Part shown: in pieces, positions 41,877-51,200 of the stretch
How positions within the stretch are numbered: the stretch's first letter is position 1
Layout: each line of letters begins with the position of its first letter
Source: Candidatus Eremiobacter antarcticus
GTDB lineage: Bacteria > Vulcanimicrobiota > Vulcanimicrobiia > Eremiobacterales > Eremiobacteraceae
NCBI GenBank assembly: GCA_003244105.1
Contig: QHBK01000008.1
Location: 1 to 64,000, forward strand
Direction of reading: 5' to 3'
DNA: 64,000 bases
Program-made: the position numbers and the translations under genes
Notes under the pieces: generated by a model
The model's input: the letters and a program-made list of their open reading frames with translations, nothing else
Databases searched by the model: none
What the model was told of the DNA's origin: nothing

Positions 41877-43463
41877 TCAGCGCTCGATCGAGATCAGGTA
41901 GTCCGATGACGATTGTCCTCCGTAATAAACCTCGACCGCCGTATGCGGAAACGCCGCTCGCAGCGCGTCCGCCACCCGGTCGGGTTCTTTGCCCGCTACC
42001 CGGTCGCCGTAGTAGACGGTCACGAGCGAAGCCTCCGCGTCTGCCGCTTGCCGAACGAGCGACACGGCGATCGTCTCGGCATTCTTTCCGTGCACCAGGG
42101 CCGGACGCTTGCCATCCTGACCATCGAGCGACCCGAGAAGTTCTCCGCGCTGGACCAGGGCGCCGCGGAGCGCAACGGATCGCCCGGCCCTGAAGATGGA
42201 CGCGCCGACGACCGAGCTTGCATCGGCAAGCGCTCGTTCGGCGGACACCGGCCCCTCATCTGCACGATTGAGCAGGCTGAAAAGCGCCGCAATGCCGCGC
42301 ACGACGGACGTCGTAGGAATGATCACCACCCGTTTGTCCGTGAGATGCTGGAGCTGCGACGTTGCCAACAATGCGTTTTTGTCGTTCGGCAATACGATGA
42401 CGATCGGGGCGACCGCTGCGTTGACCGCGACCAAGAGGTCTTTGACCGACGGGTTCATCGTCGCGCCGGCGAGCAGCGTGACATCCGCTCCAAGCTCTTT
42501 GCAGATCTTGGCAAAGCCCTCACCGGGCACGAGACACACGATTCCGGCGGCTTTTGATTGGGTCGCAGCGACCAGCAAGTCGTGCTGCTTTTGCATGTCG
42601 TCGACTTTGCGCTTGGACACATCTCCATACGACTGGGCGAGCGCGAAGACTTCAGTTGGCCGGTCAGTGTGGACATGGACGCGCAACGCCGCCGCGTCGC
42701 CGGCCACGATGACGGAATCTCCGACCGCGACGAGCGCAGCTTTCAGCGCATCTCCATTACGAGCCCCGGCAAGCATGAACTCCGTGCAGTAGCGGTAACG
42801 TCCAATTTTCTGCCGCGTTGCAGCGCGGCTGCGGCGCACCGGGCCTCGAGGAAAAGCCGTCGTGTACGGCGCCCTTCCCGGCAGCATGCGGATCACGCCT
42901 TCCATGAAATAAACGAAGCCCTGTCCACCGGCGTCCACGACGCCTGCTTCTCGCAGCGTGTCCAGCTGTTCCGGCGTTTTCTCCAACGCCTCGTTGGCGG
43001 CGCTCACGACTTCATGCAAGAGCGCATAGAAATCACGCTCGTGCAGCGACCCGGTGAAAGCAGCTTTGGCCGCCGCTGACGCGACGGAGAGCATCGTCCC
43101 CTCAACAGGCTTGAGCAGCGCTTGACGCGCTGCGCGCACGCCGTCGCTCAATGCGGTCGCGAATTGCGAGGTCGTCATGCTGCTCCGGTGACGCACCGCG
43201 TGCGCGAAGCCGCGGAACATCTGAGAGATGATGACGCCCGAGTTTCCGCGCGCTCCCATGAGCGAGCCGTGCGCGGCGGCCGCGGCCACTGCCGAGAGCG
43301 GCGCGGTCGAGGTCTTGCGGGCTTCGATCATCGCGCTGCGAACCGTGAGAAACATGTTCGTTCCGGTGTCGCCGTCAGGAACGGGAAAGACGTTGAGGTC
43401 GTTGATGACCGATCGGTACTTGCGCAGAAAATAAGTGCCGGCCGTCAAGAAATCCGCGAACAT
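41877..43463 (-). CDS. Fatty-acid kinase FakA homologue (DhaL/DAK2 domain protein)
   Basis: About 528 residues from the ATG at 43463. The DhaL-like kinase domain is marked by NDLNVFPVPDGDTGTNMFLT, whose Asp residues hold magnesium and ATP, and by HGSLMGARGNSGVIISQ. A middle domain and a C-terminal DegV-like/DUF1949-type part follow (VVIIPTTSVVRGIAALF, VTVYYGDRV). Homologues begin several residues before the DG that precedes this ATG, so the true start is probably upstream, but no ATG/GTG/TTG is available nearby. With fakB and plsX it forms a fatty-acid activation operon. It is divergent from rpmB, as yloV lies near rpmB in Bacillus. Confidence 0.9.
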   Translation of the reverse strand: MFADFLTAGTYFLRKYRSVINDLNVFPVPDGDTGTNMFLTVRSAMIEARKTSTAPLSAVAAAAAHGSLMGARGNSGVIISQMFRGFAHAVRHRSSMTTSQFATALSDGVRAARQALLKPVEGTMLSVASAAAKAAFTGSLHERDFYALLHEVVSAANEALEKTPEQLDTLREAGVVDAGGQGFVYFMEGVIRMLPGRAPYTTAFPRGPVRRSRAATRQKIGRYRYCTEFMLAGARNGDALKAALVAVGDSVIVAGDAAALRVHVHTDRPTEVFALAQSYGDVSKRKVDDMQKQHDLLVAATQSKAAGIVCLVPGEGFAKICKELGADVTLLAGATMNPSVKDLLVAVNAAVAPIVIVLPNDKNALLATSQLQHLTDKRVVIIPTTSVVRGIAALFSLLNRADEGPVSAERALADASSVVGASIFRAGRSVALRGALVQRGELLGSLDGQDGKRPALVHGKNAETIAVSLVRQAADAEASLVTVYYGDRVAGKEPDRVADALRAAFPHTAVEVYYGGQSSSDYLISIER

Positions 43464-43550
43464 GGCGCCGTCGCACGAGGTGATCGCGGGCGGCCGGCTC
43501 TGCTTCGTGACGGAAATTCGTCCTTGTGGGCGGTCTCTGGCGAGGCGGGC

Positions 43551-43580
43551 TTGAACGTCCGCGCGATGCTGTGTTATTAT
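43551..43580 (+). promoter_or_regulatory. Sigma-70 promoter of rpmB
   Basis: TTGAAC (43551-43556) and TATTAT (43575-43580) are separated by 18 bp and stand 42 bp before the rpmB GTG. The TATAAC overlapping at 43578 is an alternative -10. The elements lie in the divergent region above fakA. Confidence 0.6.
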
Positions 43581-43622
43581 AACAGGCTGTCGACCATCAT
43601 TTTGAGTCGGGGGTAAAGCTTC

Positions 43623-43814
43623 GTGGCTAAGCGATGCGACGTTTGCGGCAAGGGCCCAGCGTCGGGCAATAACGTCAGTCATTCAATGCACAAGACGCGC
43701 CGCCGGTGGCTGCCAAATCTGCAATCAGTGCGGATACGGGAAGCCGGAACCGTCAAGACGGCACGCGTGTGCACATCTTGCCTTCGCTCGCGCCGCGTCG
43801 CGCGTGCGGTGTAG
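43623..43814 (+). CDS. rpmB: 50S ribosomal protein L28
   Basis: 63 residues, normal for bacterial L28. It opens [20 protein letters not shown], with the Cys pair of the zinc-ribbon form (C5 and C8). A second pair follows near the end, VCTSCLRS. The start is a GTG with GGGGG nine bases upstream. It is the only plus-strand gene in the 31-54.5 kb block. The Cys-containing form suggests zinc dependence, as in other C+ L28 paralogues. Confidence 0.97.
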   Translation: MAKRCDVCGKGPASGNNVSHSMHKTRRRWLPNLQSVRIREAGTVKTARVCTSCLRSRRVARAV

Positions 43815-43826
43815 CGCCCCGCCACT

Positions 43827-44906
43827 TCACCCAGCGGCGCGGCCGCCCGTTCTCAAGAGATGATCGTACCCCTGCGGCACGCACTCCGTCCGCTTCTCGC
43901 CCCGGATCATCCACAGCTTGCCGCTTCCCGCCTCAAAGCGTCCAACCGTTTGCAGCGGTCTGCCGAAGCGGGCGCGGAATCGCCGAGCCACATAGGGCAG
44001 CGCCCGCGCTTCCACCGCCGCCAGCAGCTCGAAGTCATCGCCGCCTTGCAGCGTGAGCTCGAGCGCTTGCTGCGCAACATGCTCCTGTGCACCGCCACCC
44101 GCGGCACAAGCTTCTTCCACCGCCGGATGTGGGCGCAGTTCGTCGGCGCTCACGCACGCATCCAGGCCGGACGCTGCCCCCATGCGAGCCAAATCCAGCG
44201 ACAGCCCGTCGGAGATATCCATCATCGCGTGCGTTGCGCGGCAGGCTGACAGAAAGCGTCCCTCCTGCAATCGCGGGCTGGGCGTGTGGTATGCATCCAA
44301 GACCATTTTGACGTGCAGGGGCGAAAGAACCCCGGCGCTCGAGTTCTGCAGCACGCGCAAACCCGCGGCGGCCAATCCCAGCGCCCCGGTGACGCATGCA
44401 TAGTCTCCCGGCCGGGCACCGCTGCGCAAGCGCAGTCTGCTGTTGCTCGTTTCGCCGACGACCGTCACCGTGATGCACAGCGATGCGGCCCGGACGATGT
44501 CGCCGCCGGCGATGGCGCAATGCGAACGGATGGCTAAGGCGGCCACTCCGCGATAGAAACTCCGGGCCCACGCTTCATCGATGTCTTCGGTGACGCCGAG
44601 CGCTATTGTCGCCAACACAGGCCTTCCTCCCATGGCCGCGATATCAGAAAGGCTCTGCGCCAGACACTTATGGCCGAGCGCGTCAGGGGTCGTCCAGGCG
44701 CTGCGGAAATGGACGCCCTCAATGAGGGCATCCGTCGTGATCAATGAGAGATGTGCGGGGCGCGGCTTCCAGGCGGCGGCATCGTCTCCGATCCCCACAC
44801 GCAGGCGCGCCCCGCCGTGCGATGACGGCTTTCCGGCGGCGCCGATCGCATCGGCGATGGCACGCACGAGTTGTTCTTCGCCGAGAGCGTTCGCTACGAT
44901 CGGCAC
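43827..44906 (-). CDS. thiL: Thiamine-monophosphate kinase
   Basis: 359 residues. It has the ATP/Mg start GIGDDAAAWKP, followed by LITTDALIEGVHFR, KCLAQSLSDIAAMGG and CAIAGGDIVRA, all diagnostic of ThiL in the PurM/AIR synthetase fold. MMDISDGLSLDLARM comes later. It phosphorylates thiamine phosphate to the cofactor thiamine diphosphate. The start overlaps the rpe stop by 13 bp. It converges with rpmB. Confidence 0.95.
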   Translation of the reverse strand: MPIVANALGEEQLVRAIADAIGAAGKPSSHGGARLRVGIGDDAAAWKPRPAHLSLITTDALIEGVHFRSAWTTPDALGHKCLAQSLSDIAAMGGRPVLATIALGVTEDIDEAWARSFYRGVAALAIRSHCAIAGGDIVRAASLCITVTVVGETSNSRLRLRSGARPGDYACVTGALGLAAAGLRVLQNSSAGVLSPLHVKMVLDAYHTPSPRLQEGRFLSACRATHAMMDISDGLSLDLARMGAASGLDACVSADELRPHPAVEEACAAGGGAQEHVAQQALELTLQGGDDFELLAAVEARALPYVARRFRARFGRPLQTVGRFEAGSGKLWMIRGEKRTECVPQGYDHLLRTGGRAAG

Positions 44907-45580
44907 GCGGCGCGCGCCTGTTCGATGGCCTCACCCGGCGCGCCGGTGCCGAACAGCCCGGCTCCCATCACCACCGTGTCCGCGCCGGCGTCGACCACTT
45001 CCCTGATATTCGAGATGTGTACGCCCCCATCGACCTCCAGCTCGACGTTCAGACCGCGTTCGTCGATCAGCTTGCGGGCACCGGCGATTTTTTGCGTTGA
45101 CGTCGGTATGTACGACTGACCGCCGAAGCCCGGGTTCACGCTCATGATCAGCAAAAGGTCGATAAAAGGAAGCATCTCGGTCAGCTCGCTCAACGCAGTG
45201 GCCGGATTGATAGAGATGCCCGCGCGGGCTCCGTTCTCTTTGATCTGCTGCACGAGCCGGTTGGCATGGACGGCCGCTTCCCAGTGCACGGTGATGATGT
45301 CCGCGCCCGCTTTTGCGAACTCGGTGACGTACCGTTCGGGCTCCACGATCATGAGATGCGTGTCGAAAGGAAGCTGAGACAGCTTGCGGAGGTCCTTGAT
45401 GATCTTCGGACCCCACGTGATGTTCGGCACGAAGCGTCCGTCCATCACGTCCATGTGCAGGTAATCGGCTCCCGCTCGCTCGACGACGGAGATCTGCTCC
45501 CGGATGTTCGCGAAGTCGGCCGACAGCAGTGACGGCGCTATCTTAAGACGTTTGCGGGAACGATCCGCGGTATGCCGCAT
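44894..45580 (-). CDS. rpe: Ribulose-phosphate 3-epimerase
   Basis: 228 residues, a TIM barrel. The catalytic residues are in APSLLSADFANI, YLHMDVMDGRFVPNITWGP (His and Asp metal ligands), DTHLMIVEP, MSVNPGFGGQSY and LEVDGGVHISNI. It interconverts ribulose-5-phosphate and xylulose-5-phosphate in the pentose phosphate pathway. It lies between a PASTA protein and thiL; the Bacillus prkC-rsgA-rpe-thiN order is recalled, with rsgA absent and thiL in place of thiN. Confidence 0.97.
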   Translation of the reverse strand: MRHTADRSRKRLKIAPSLLSADFANIREQISVVERAGADYLHMDVMDGRFVPNITWGPKIIKDLRKLSQLPFDTHLMIVEPERYVTEFAKAGADIITVHWEAAVHANRLVQQIKENGARAGISINPATALSELTEMLPFIDLLLIMSVNPGFGGQSYIPTSTQKIAGARKLIDERGLNVELEVDGGVHISNIREVVDAGADTVVMGAGLFGTGAPGEAIEQARAACRS

Positions 45581-45634
45581 CAGGTCCGCCTTCTTTGAGG
45601 GCGCCCGGCTTTCCTCAAAGAGCGCGGCCCTGCG

Positions 45635-46729
45635 TCACAGGGGCGTCGCGCTCAGCAGCGTGTCGCCGGCATAGGTCTCGATCGTGCCCGCTCCCACGAC
45701 CTTGATCGTGAAGGTGAGCGTGATTCCGCCGGCCGTCGACTGTTGATACAGCGTCCGCGATCCGGTGGAATCCTGCAGCACAACGCGGATCTGCTGCTGG
45801 TTTGCGGAGCGCGGGAGGACCACCGATACTCTCAGCGTGCGCTGGCCAACTGGTGAGGGCAGCGCGCTCGAGGGCGACGGTGAGGGCTCAGCAGTCACAG
45901 TGGCAAGCGGTACCGGCGTCGGGCTGGGTGTGGGCGTCGGCGGGGCGCCGCCGCTCAAACGCAAGGCGACTTTCTGTTTCGGCAGCAACAGCACGCCGGC
46001 GGGCGGGTCTTGAGACAGCACCGTCCCCTTTACTTGCGCTCCCGGCGCAATGGGATTATAGCGCAAGTCACCGAGCGTGATGTGAGACTCCTTGGCGACC
46101 CGTTTGACGAAGTCGATCGACAGGCCGATGAAGCTGGGCGTATAGGTGAGCGGCCGGCCTTTGGCAACGGTGACATCCACCTTCGTGCCCGCCGTCACCG
46201 GTGCGAACGGCTGCGGCCGCTGGTCGAGCACGTCGCCCTCCGGCACGTCCAGGTTGGTCGCTTGGCGCACGCTTCCAAGCTCGAGCCTCGCGTTCTCAAG
46301 CGTCAACTTAGCGTCGCGCAACGACATGTTACTCACGTTCGGCGCCTTGACGATCGGCACGCCGTCCGAAACGATCACGTCGATGGAGCGCCCCTCGCGC
46401 ACGCGCTCGCCCGCGGCGGGCAGCTGCCCGACGATGACGCCCTTGGCGGCATGATAGTCGGGCTTTCGCGCGAGGACGTGCAGGGCGACGTGAATGGCAT
46501 CAGCTCGCGCTGAGGCGCGGTCCATGGACAGGCCCATGAACTGTGGCACGAGGACGGAGCCTCCGGCCGGTGACAGCCAATTGAAAGCGGTGATCGCGAC
46601 CCACCCGAAGGCGATCAGAAATATCGCCAGGGATGCGAGCGGCAGCCAGTCGGTCCAATGCCGGGACCGAACGCGCACCTTGGCCTGGGCTGACCGGCGG
46701 CTGCGGCGTCGCGGCGGCCCTTCGCTCAT
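45635..46729 (-). CDS. Membrane protein with three PASTA domains, no kinase
   Basis: 364 residues. A short Arg-rich cytoplasmic lead (SEGPPRRRSRRSAQAKVRVR) is followed by one helix (about 30-52) and three PASTA repeats. These are recognisable as VPQFMGLSMDRASARADAIH, VKAPNVSNMSLRDAKLTLEN and TYTPSFIGLSIDFVKRVAKE. A Pro/Thr-rich linker with repeated PTPSP leads to a final beta domain. This is the outer half of a PrkC-type kinase without the kinase. It probably binds peptidoglycan or muropeptides. The start overlaps the yebC stop by 4 bp. Confidence 0.85.
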   Translation of the reverse strand: MSEGPPRRRSRRSAQAKVRVRSRHWTDWLPLASLAIFLIAFGWVAITAFNWLSPAGGSVLVPQFMGLSMDRASARADAIHVALHVLARKPDYHAAKGVIVGQLPAAGERVREGRSIDVIVSDGVPIVKAPNVSNMSLRDAKLTLENARLELGSVRQATNLDVPEGDVLDQRPQPFAPVTAGTKVDVTVAKGRPLTYTPSFIGLSIDFVKRVAKESHITLGDLRYNPIAPGAQVKGTVLSQDPPAGVLLLPKQKVALRLSGGAPPTPTPSPTPVPLATVTAEPSPSPSSALPSPVGQRTLRVSVVLPRSANQQQIRVVLQDSTGSRTLYQQSTAGGITLTFTIKVVGAGTIETYAGDTLLSATPL

Positions 46730-47487
46730 GCGAGTGCTTCGAGGACCGCATCGGCGATTTCGGCGTTCGAGTACACGTGCGTGACGTCGTCATGATCTTC
46801 CAGGGCATCGAGAAAAGCCAGCACGGCGGGAGCGGCGGCGGGATCCACTTGCGTCTCTGCCTTGGCTTGCAGAACGAGGCCGGAGGAGCTGACCGATTTT
46901 CGAAGCCGAGCCAGCAGATCTCGTTCGACATGGCCGCGCACGGTGCTCAGCGCCTTGGGTTCGGTGATGATGTCGGCGCTGTCGGCGGCGAGCTGCACAT
47001 CGATGACGCCTTCCACGATCGCTGAGTCGAGCAACTGCTGCTGATCGATGCCTTGCGTCGGAATCGTGATGATGCCGCGCTCCTCGAACAGCCAGGCTAC
47101 ACAGCCTGTCTCTCCAAGGTTGCCGCCGTGCCGGGAGAAGAGAAAGCGCATCTCGGAGGCGGTGCGATTGCGGTTGTCGGTCACCGCGTCGACGATTGCG
47201 GCGATTCCATGCGGACCGTAGCCCTCATAGCGGATCTCTTCGTAGCTGTCGCCTTTGCCTTCGCCGCCGGCGCGAGCGATGGCGCGTTTAATCGTGTCCA
47301 TCGGCATGTTCGCCTCGCGCGCTCGCGCCACGGCCATCTTCAGGCGAAAGTTCGCCTCAGGGTCGGGCAGGCCGCTGCGCGCGGCGACGATGATCTCCTT
47401 GCTGATCTTCGTGAACAGCTGACCCCGCTGCGCATCCGCTTTGCCCTTTTTCAGCCGGATGTTGTGCCATTTGGAGTGGCCCGACAT
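46726..47487 (-). CDS. yebC: YebC/PmpR-family protein (translation factor or regulator)
   Basis: 253 residues. The classic opening GHSKWHNIRLKKGKADAQRG (residues 3-22) is present, followed by LFTKISKEIIVAA and NMPMDTIKRAIARAGG. The middle has GYGPHGIAAIVDAVTDNRNR and ending LEDHDDVTHVYSNAEI. The family was long listed as transcriptional regulators and is now linked to relief of ribosome stalling at proline-rich stretches. The adjacent PASTA protein has just such a Pro-rich linker. It is 3 bp from the GT2 stop upstream. Confidence 0.95.
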   Translation of the reverse strand: MSGHSKWHNIRLKKGKADAQRGQLFTKISKEIIVAARSGLPDPEANFRLKMAVARAREANMPMDTIKRAIARAGGEGKGDSYEEIRYEGYGPHGIAAIVDAVTDNRNRTASEMRFLFSRHGGNLGETGCVAWLFEERGIITIPTQGIDQQQLLDSAIVEGVIDVQLAADSADIITEPKALSTVRGHVERDLLARLRKSVSSSGLVLQAKAETQVDPAAAPAVLAFLDALEDHDDVTHVYSNAEIADAVLEALA

Positions 47488-47490
47488 GGC

Positions 47491-48234
47491 TTAGCCCTCG
47501 CCGCCGTCGCCGACGGCTTGCGCGCGCGGGTTCAACGGCAACCCGAGCTTGAGGCGGATGATATCGCGCACCGTCTTTAGGATGACCCCGACCGTGGCGC
47601 CCTTGGAGACGCCGGTCGTACGGGGATAGTGATGCACGCCGAGTTCGACCATGGCCACGCCCCGGCGGCGCAGCTTGATCAGCAGCTCGGAGCTGATGAA
47701 GGCGCCGTTGGACTCAAGGCTCACCTCACGCAGGACATCCCGCCGGAAGAGCTTGTAGGCGCAATCGATGTCACGCACGCGCAGGCCGAAGACGGCGCGG
47801 ATGATGAGGTTGTAGACCTTCGCGATGACGAGTCGATGCGGCGGATCGCTGCGCCGGATGCGATAGCCCAGCACCACGGTAGCCTTGCTCAAGAGCGCCA
47901 GCAATCCGGGAAGTTCTGCGAGATCGAATTGGCCATCTGCATCAGAAAAAAAAACCAGCTGTTTGCGTGCGCTTGCGAAACCTGAGCGCAAGGCCGCTCC
48001 GTAACCGCGGTTGCGCCCGTGGCGCACGAGTCTGACACGCTCATCGCGCGCGGCGATGCCCTCGACGATGGCCGCCGTGCGATCCGCGCTGCCATCATCG
48101 ACCACGATGATCTCGAAGTCGCCCGTGAGGCCGGCGAGGACCGTGCGAGCGCTCTCGACGGTGTCCCCGATGATGTCTTGCTCGTTGCATGCGGGGAAGA
48201 ACACGGAAAGGGATTCGGCTGACGATACGCCCAC
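47491..48234 (-). CDS. GT2 glycosyltransferase, polyprenol-phosphate mannose/glucose synthase-like
   Basis: 247 residues, soluble, with the GT-A fold. It opens LSVFFPACNEQDIIG and carries IIVVDDGSADRT and the DXD-type FFSDADGQFD for the metal-nucleotide sugar. The product-binding DIDCAYKLFRRDVL resembles DPM1/Ppm1 enzymes that load mannose or glucose on polyprenyl phosphate. No C-terminal membrane helices are attached. The next gene upstream is a GT-C transferase that uses such donors, and beyond it a polyprenyl synthase, so a donor-making role fits. The start lies 3 bp after the GT-C stop. Confidence 0.85.
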   Translation of the reverse strand: MGVSSAESLSVFFPACNEQDIIGDTVESARTVLAGLTGDFEIIVVDDGSADRTAAIVEGIAARDERVRLVRHGRNRGYGAALRSGFASARKQLVFFSDADGQFDLAELPGLLALLSKATVVLGYRIRRSDPPHRLVIAKVYNLIIRAVFGLRVRDIDCAYKLFRRDVLREVSLESNGAFISSELLIKLRRRGVAMVELGVHHYPRTTGVSKGATVGVILKTVRDIIRLKLGLPLNPRAQAVGDGGEG

Positions 48235-48237
48235 GGC

Positions 48238-51200
48238 CTAGATCCATCCGTAGGGATGCGGAACTCCGTCCTTCAGCCAGATGCGCGCGTCCCACTGCGT
48301 CCACGTGAGGTGCGTGCCGTTGAGGATGGGCAAGAAGAACACGAAGAGCGCTAGACATGCCGCCAAGTACACGACGACGACCGACTTGGCGGCCAACGGA
48401 GATTTCATCCCCTCCGCGCTGCGCCACAGCGTGTGCAGCACGTAGGCCGAGCAAAGGCAGATGATGGCGCAATCCGGATAGAAGTTGTACTGGAAGTCGA
48501 TGCGCGTAGAAGCGACCCACGGCAACCACTGGAAGAGATAGGCGGCGATGCAGAGCATCATGCCTTTATGCCGCTGGCGCCAGGCAAGCACGGCCGCAAC
48601 GGGAACGGTGAGCAGTCCAGCGAGCCATACCGCCGGGTTGGGCAGGGCGATGACTTCGGCGACGATCTGCTTGGGCGCGGCCGTGCCGCTGAAGACGTGA
48701 TAGTAATAGGAGACCGGCCGCAGCTCGAACGGCCACGTCCACCAGGCCGAGCTGTAGGGATGCGTCGCCTTGAGATCGTGATGATAATGGTACATCTGGC
48801 TTTGCAACGCGAGCAGATCGCTGAAACTATGGCGTAAGCCCAAAATGGAATTGCCCGTTTGGAAGAACGGGATGTACGTGAGCAGGTAGATCGCGCCGAC
48901 GAACACGACGCACGCCGCCGCGAACAGCGGAATGCGGAAGCCGTACGCGTTGCCCCACACGAAACGCTTCGGCGCCTGCGCCAGGTCCGTCCGAACGACA
49001 GGCGCCGCCCAAGGCCGCCGCCGCTGCAGGCTGACGACGAGCGCGACGACCCAGATGCCGGCGAGATCGAAGAGTCCGTTCCACTTGCTCGCAATGACGC
49101 ATCCGGCTGCGATTGCGGTCATGACGAGCCAGAAAGTCCACGCCTGGCGGTCGCGCACCGGATGTGCGTCCACCGTGCCCTCGATCGTAGCGTCGGCGCG
49201 CCAGCGCAGCGCCGCTTCCTCGCTCTGCACATCCACCTGGCCCTGCGACCATTTCACCGTTTGACCGCCGTCGCTGAGTTTTGCCGTCTTGAGCGGCACC
49301 CGCTCGCCGAATGGAAACTGGACGGCGCCATCGCTCACCTGGGTGCCGTCGGGATAGATCGCTCGCTCACCGACCCTGACGATCTGAGCGGCGATCCAGA
49401 ACCGGTACATGCAATAGATGGTCAGCAGCGCAAAAAAGGCGACGAAGATCTCGGGCGTCGCGATGCGTGATTGCACGTAGAAATAGCTGCTCGTCAGCAA
49501 CAGGAATACTGCCACAACCGCCGCCACGCTCGAGGAGAACAGTCGTTTGGCGAACGCGTACAGCAACGGTACCGTCAAGGTGCCGAAGAGAGCGCTCATC
49601 AGGCGAGCGCCGACCGGGTCGTCCTTATAGATCCACGCGCCGATCGTCAGGATCAGCTTGCTCAGCGGTGGATGCGTCCACTCGAACTGCGGTTGGTGGT
49701 GCAAATACTCTTGCGCCGAACGGGCGTAGTAGATCTCGTCGAAGATGCGCTCGTGGGGCTGTCCGATCTTGTAATACAGAAGACCGGCAGTGGCGGCCAT
49801 GAGGACGGTGATGATGCCGGCGTCCACTCGCGTGAGGCCGATCAGTCCTTCACCGGCCAGCAGCGGCCGGCTGCGCACCGCTTCGCCCTCTGTGAGCTTG
49901 GCGCGCCAACCGCTCAGCGCTGACTCCACGCTTTGGCCCATCTCAGGGACGAGATATGCCCCAGCGATCAAGAACAAGCACAAGACGTTGAGCAGCGAGG
50001 CGGGATGGACCAGTGCAGGCGCTAAGTCCGGTCCGGGAGCGTACAAATAGCGCAGCGCGTATTCCAAGTTGAGCAAGAACGTCACGCAGAGCGCTATGTA
50101 GACGATGCGGCTCAGCCTGCCGGCGTTCCAGATGAGCGGTCCCATAGCCAGGGCGGAGAACAGATAGCGCTCGTGCATGCGCGTCGCGAACATGAACAGC
50201 CCGAGGAGCGCGATGAACAGCGCCATGTACAGACTGCTCTCTTGCTCTTGACGCGTGTAGTCCGGCGTCGTCGTGCGCCACAGGCGCAGCCCGACGGCCA
50301 GCACGAACGCGGCCACGATGGTCACGCCCCATTCCCACTGCGGCCACCCCGGGAAGCCGGGCAGATTCGGTATGAGCTTGCTGTCAGGCTGCCAGAAATC
50401 GAGCCGCGTGGAATACAGGTTGAACGCGTTGCAGCTGTTGTACGGATACAGCACCGTGCCCGTGTGGTAGCGGTCGTACAGCCACGACACGACGTGAACC
50501 GGGTTCGCGTCCGGAGCGAAGAACACTGAGCCTGCGTATGCGACGGCGAACCCGATGACCGGGACCCACCCCAGGCGCCACAGCGCGGCATGGCGGCGCA
50601 GTTGCCAGATGAGAAAGAGCGGCGCGATGACGGCAGGCTGCGGTTTGATGAGGACGGCAAACCCGAACAAGAGCCAGCTGAGTTCGAAGCGTTCTCGCAA
50701 AGCCATGTAGACGGACCACATCACGAAAACGGCCGTCACGGAATCCGCCTGACCCCAATAGGCCGACACAAACCAGACCGCCGGATTAAAGGCGACGATC
50801 GCTAAGGCGAAGAGCCCCGCGTTCGCAGACCATGTCCTGCGGACGATGAGGAACGACAAGTAGGCGAGGCCGAGGTCCGACAGCACCGCCGGCGACTTGA
50901 CCGTGAACCGCAACAGATCGAACGGCCAGTGGAAACTCGCGAGGGCGTGATAGACGGATCCGAAAGCTGCGAGGATGAACATGTAGCCGGGCGGGTAGTC
51001 GACGAAGCCGGCATGCGCGTAGAAATTGCGTATGCCGTACTTGACGAGGCTCAGTGTCCAGGATTCAAACGTGCCGAGGTCGGTTTCATGCCCGGTTGCG
51101 GGCATGAGGATGAGCCGCACGAGCAACCCCGCGAACAAGATGCCCGCGACCGCTTTGACCTCGTTTCGCTGCAGCGGGCCGGCGTTCGGCGTGCGCGCCT

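Noticed and set aside
43464-43682. Long N-terminal extension of the FakA homologue
   Set aside because: It overlaps the rpmB promoter and start on the other strand and is not protein-like beyond a few residues before the conserved DG, though the exact start stays uncertain.
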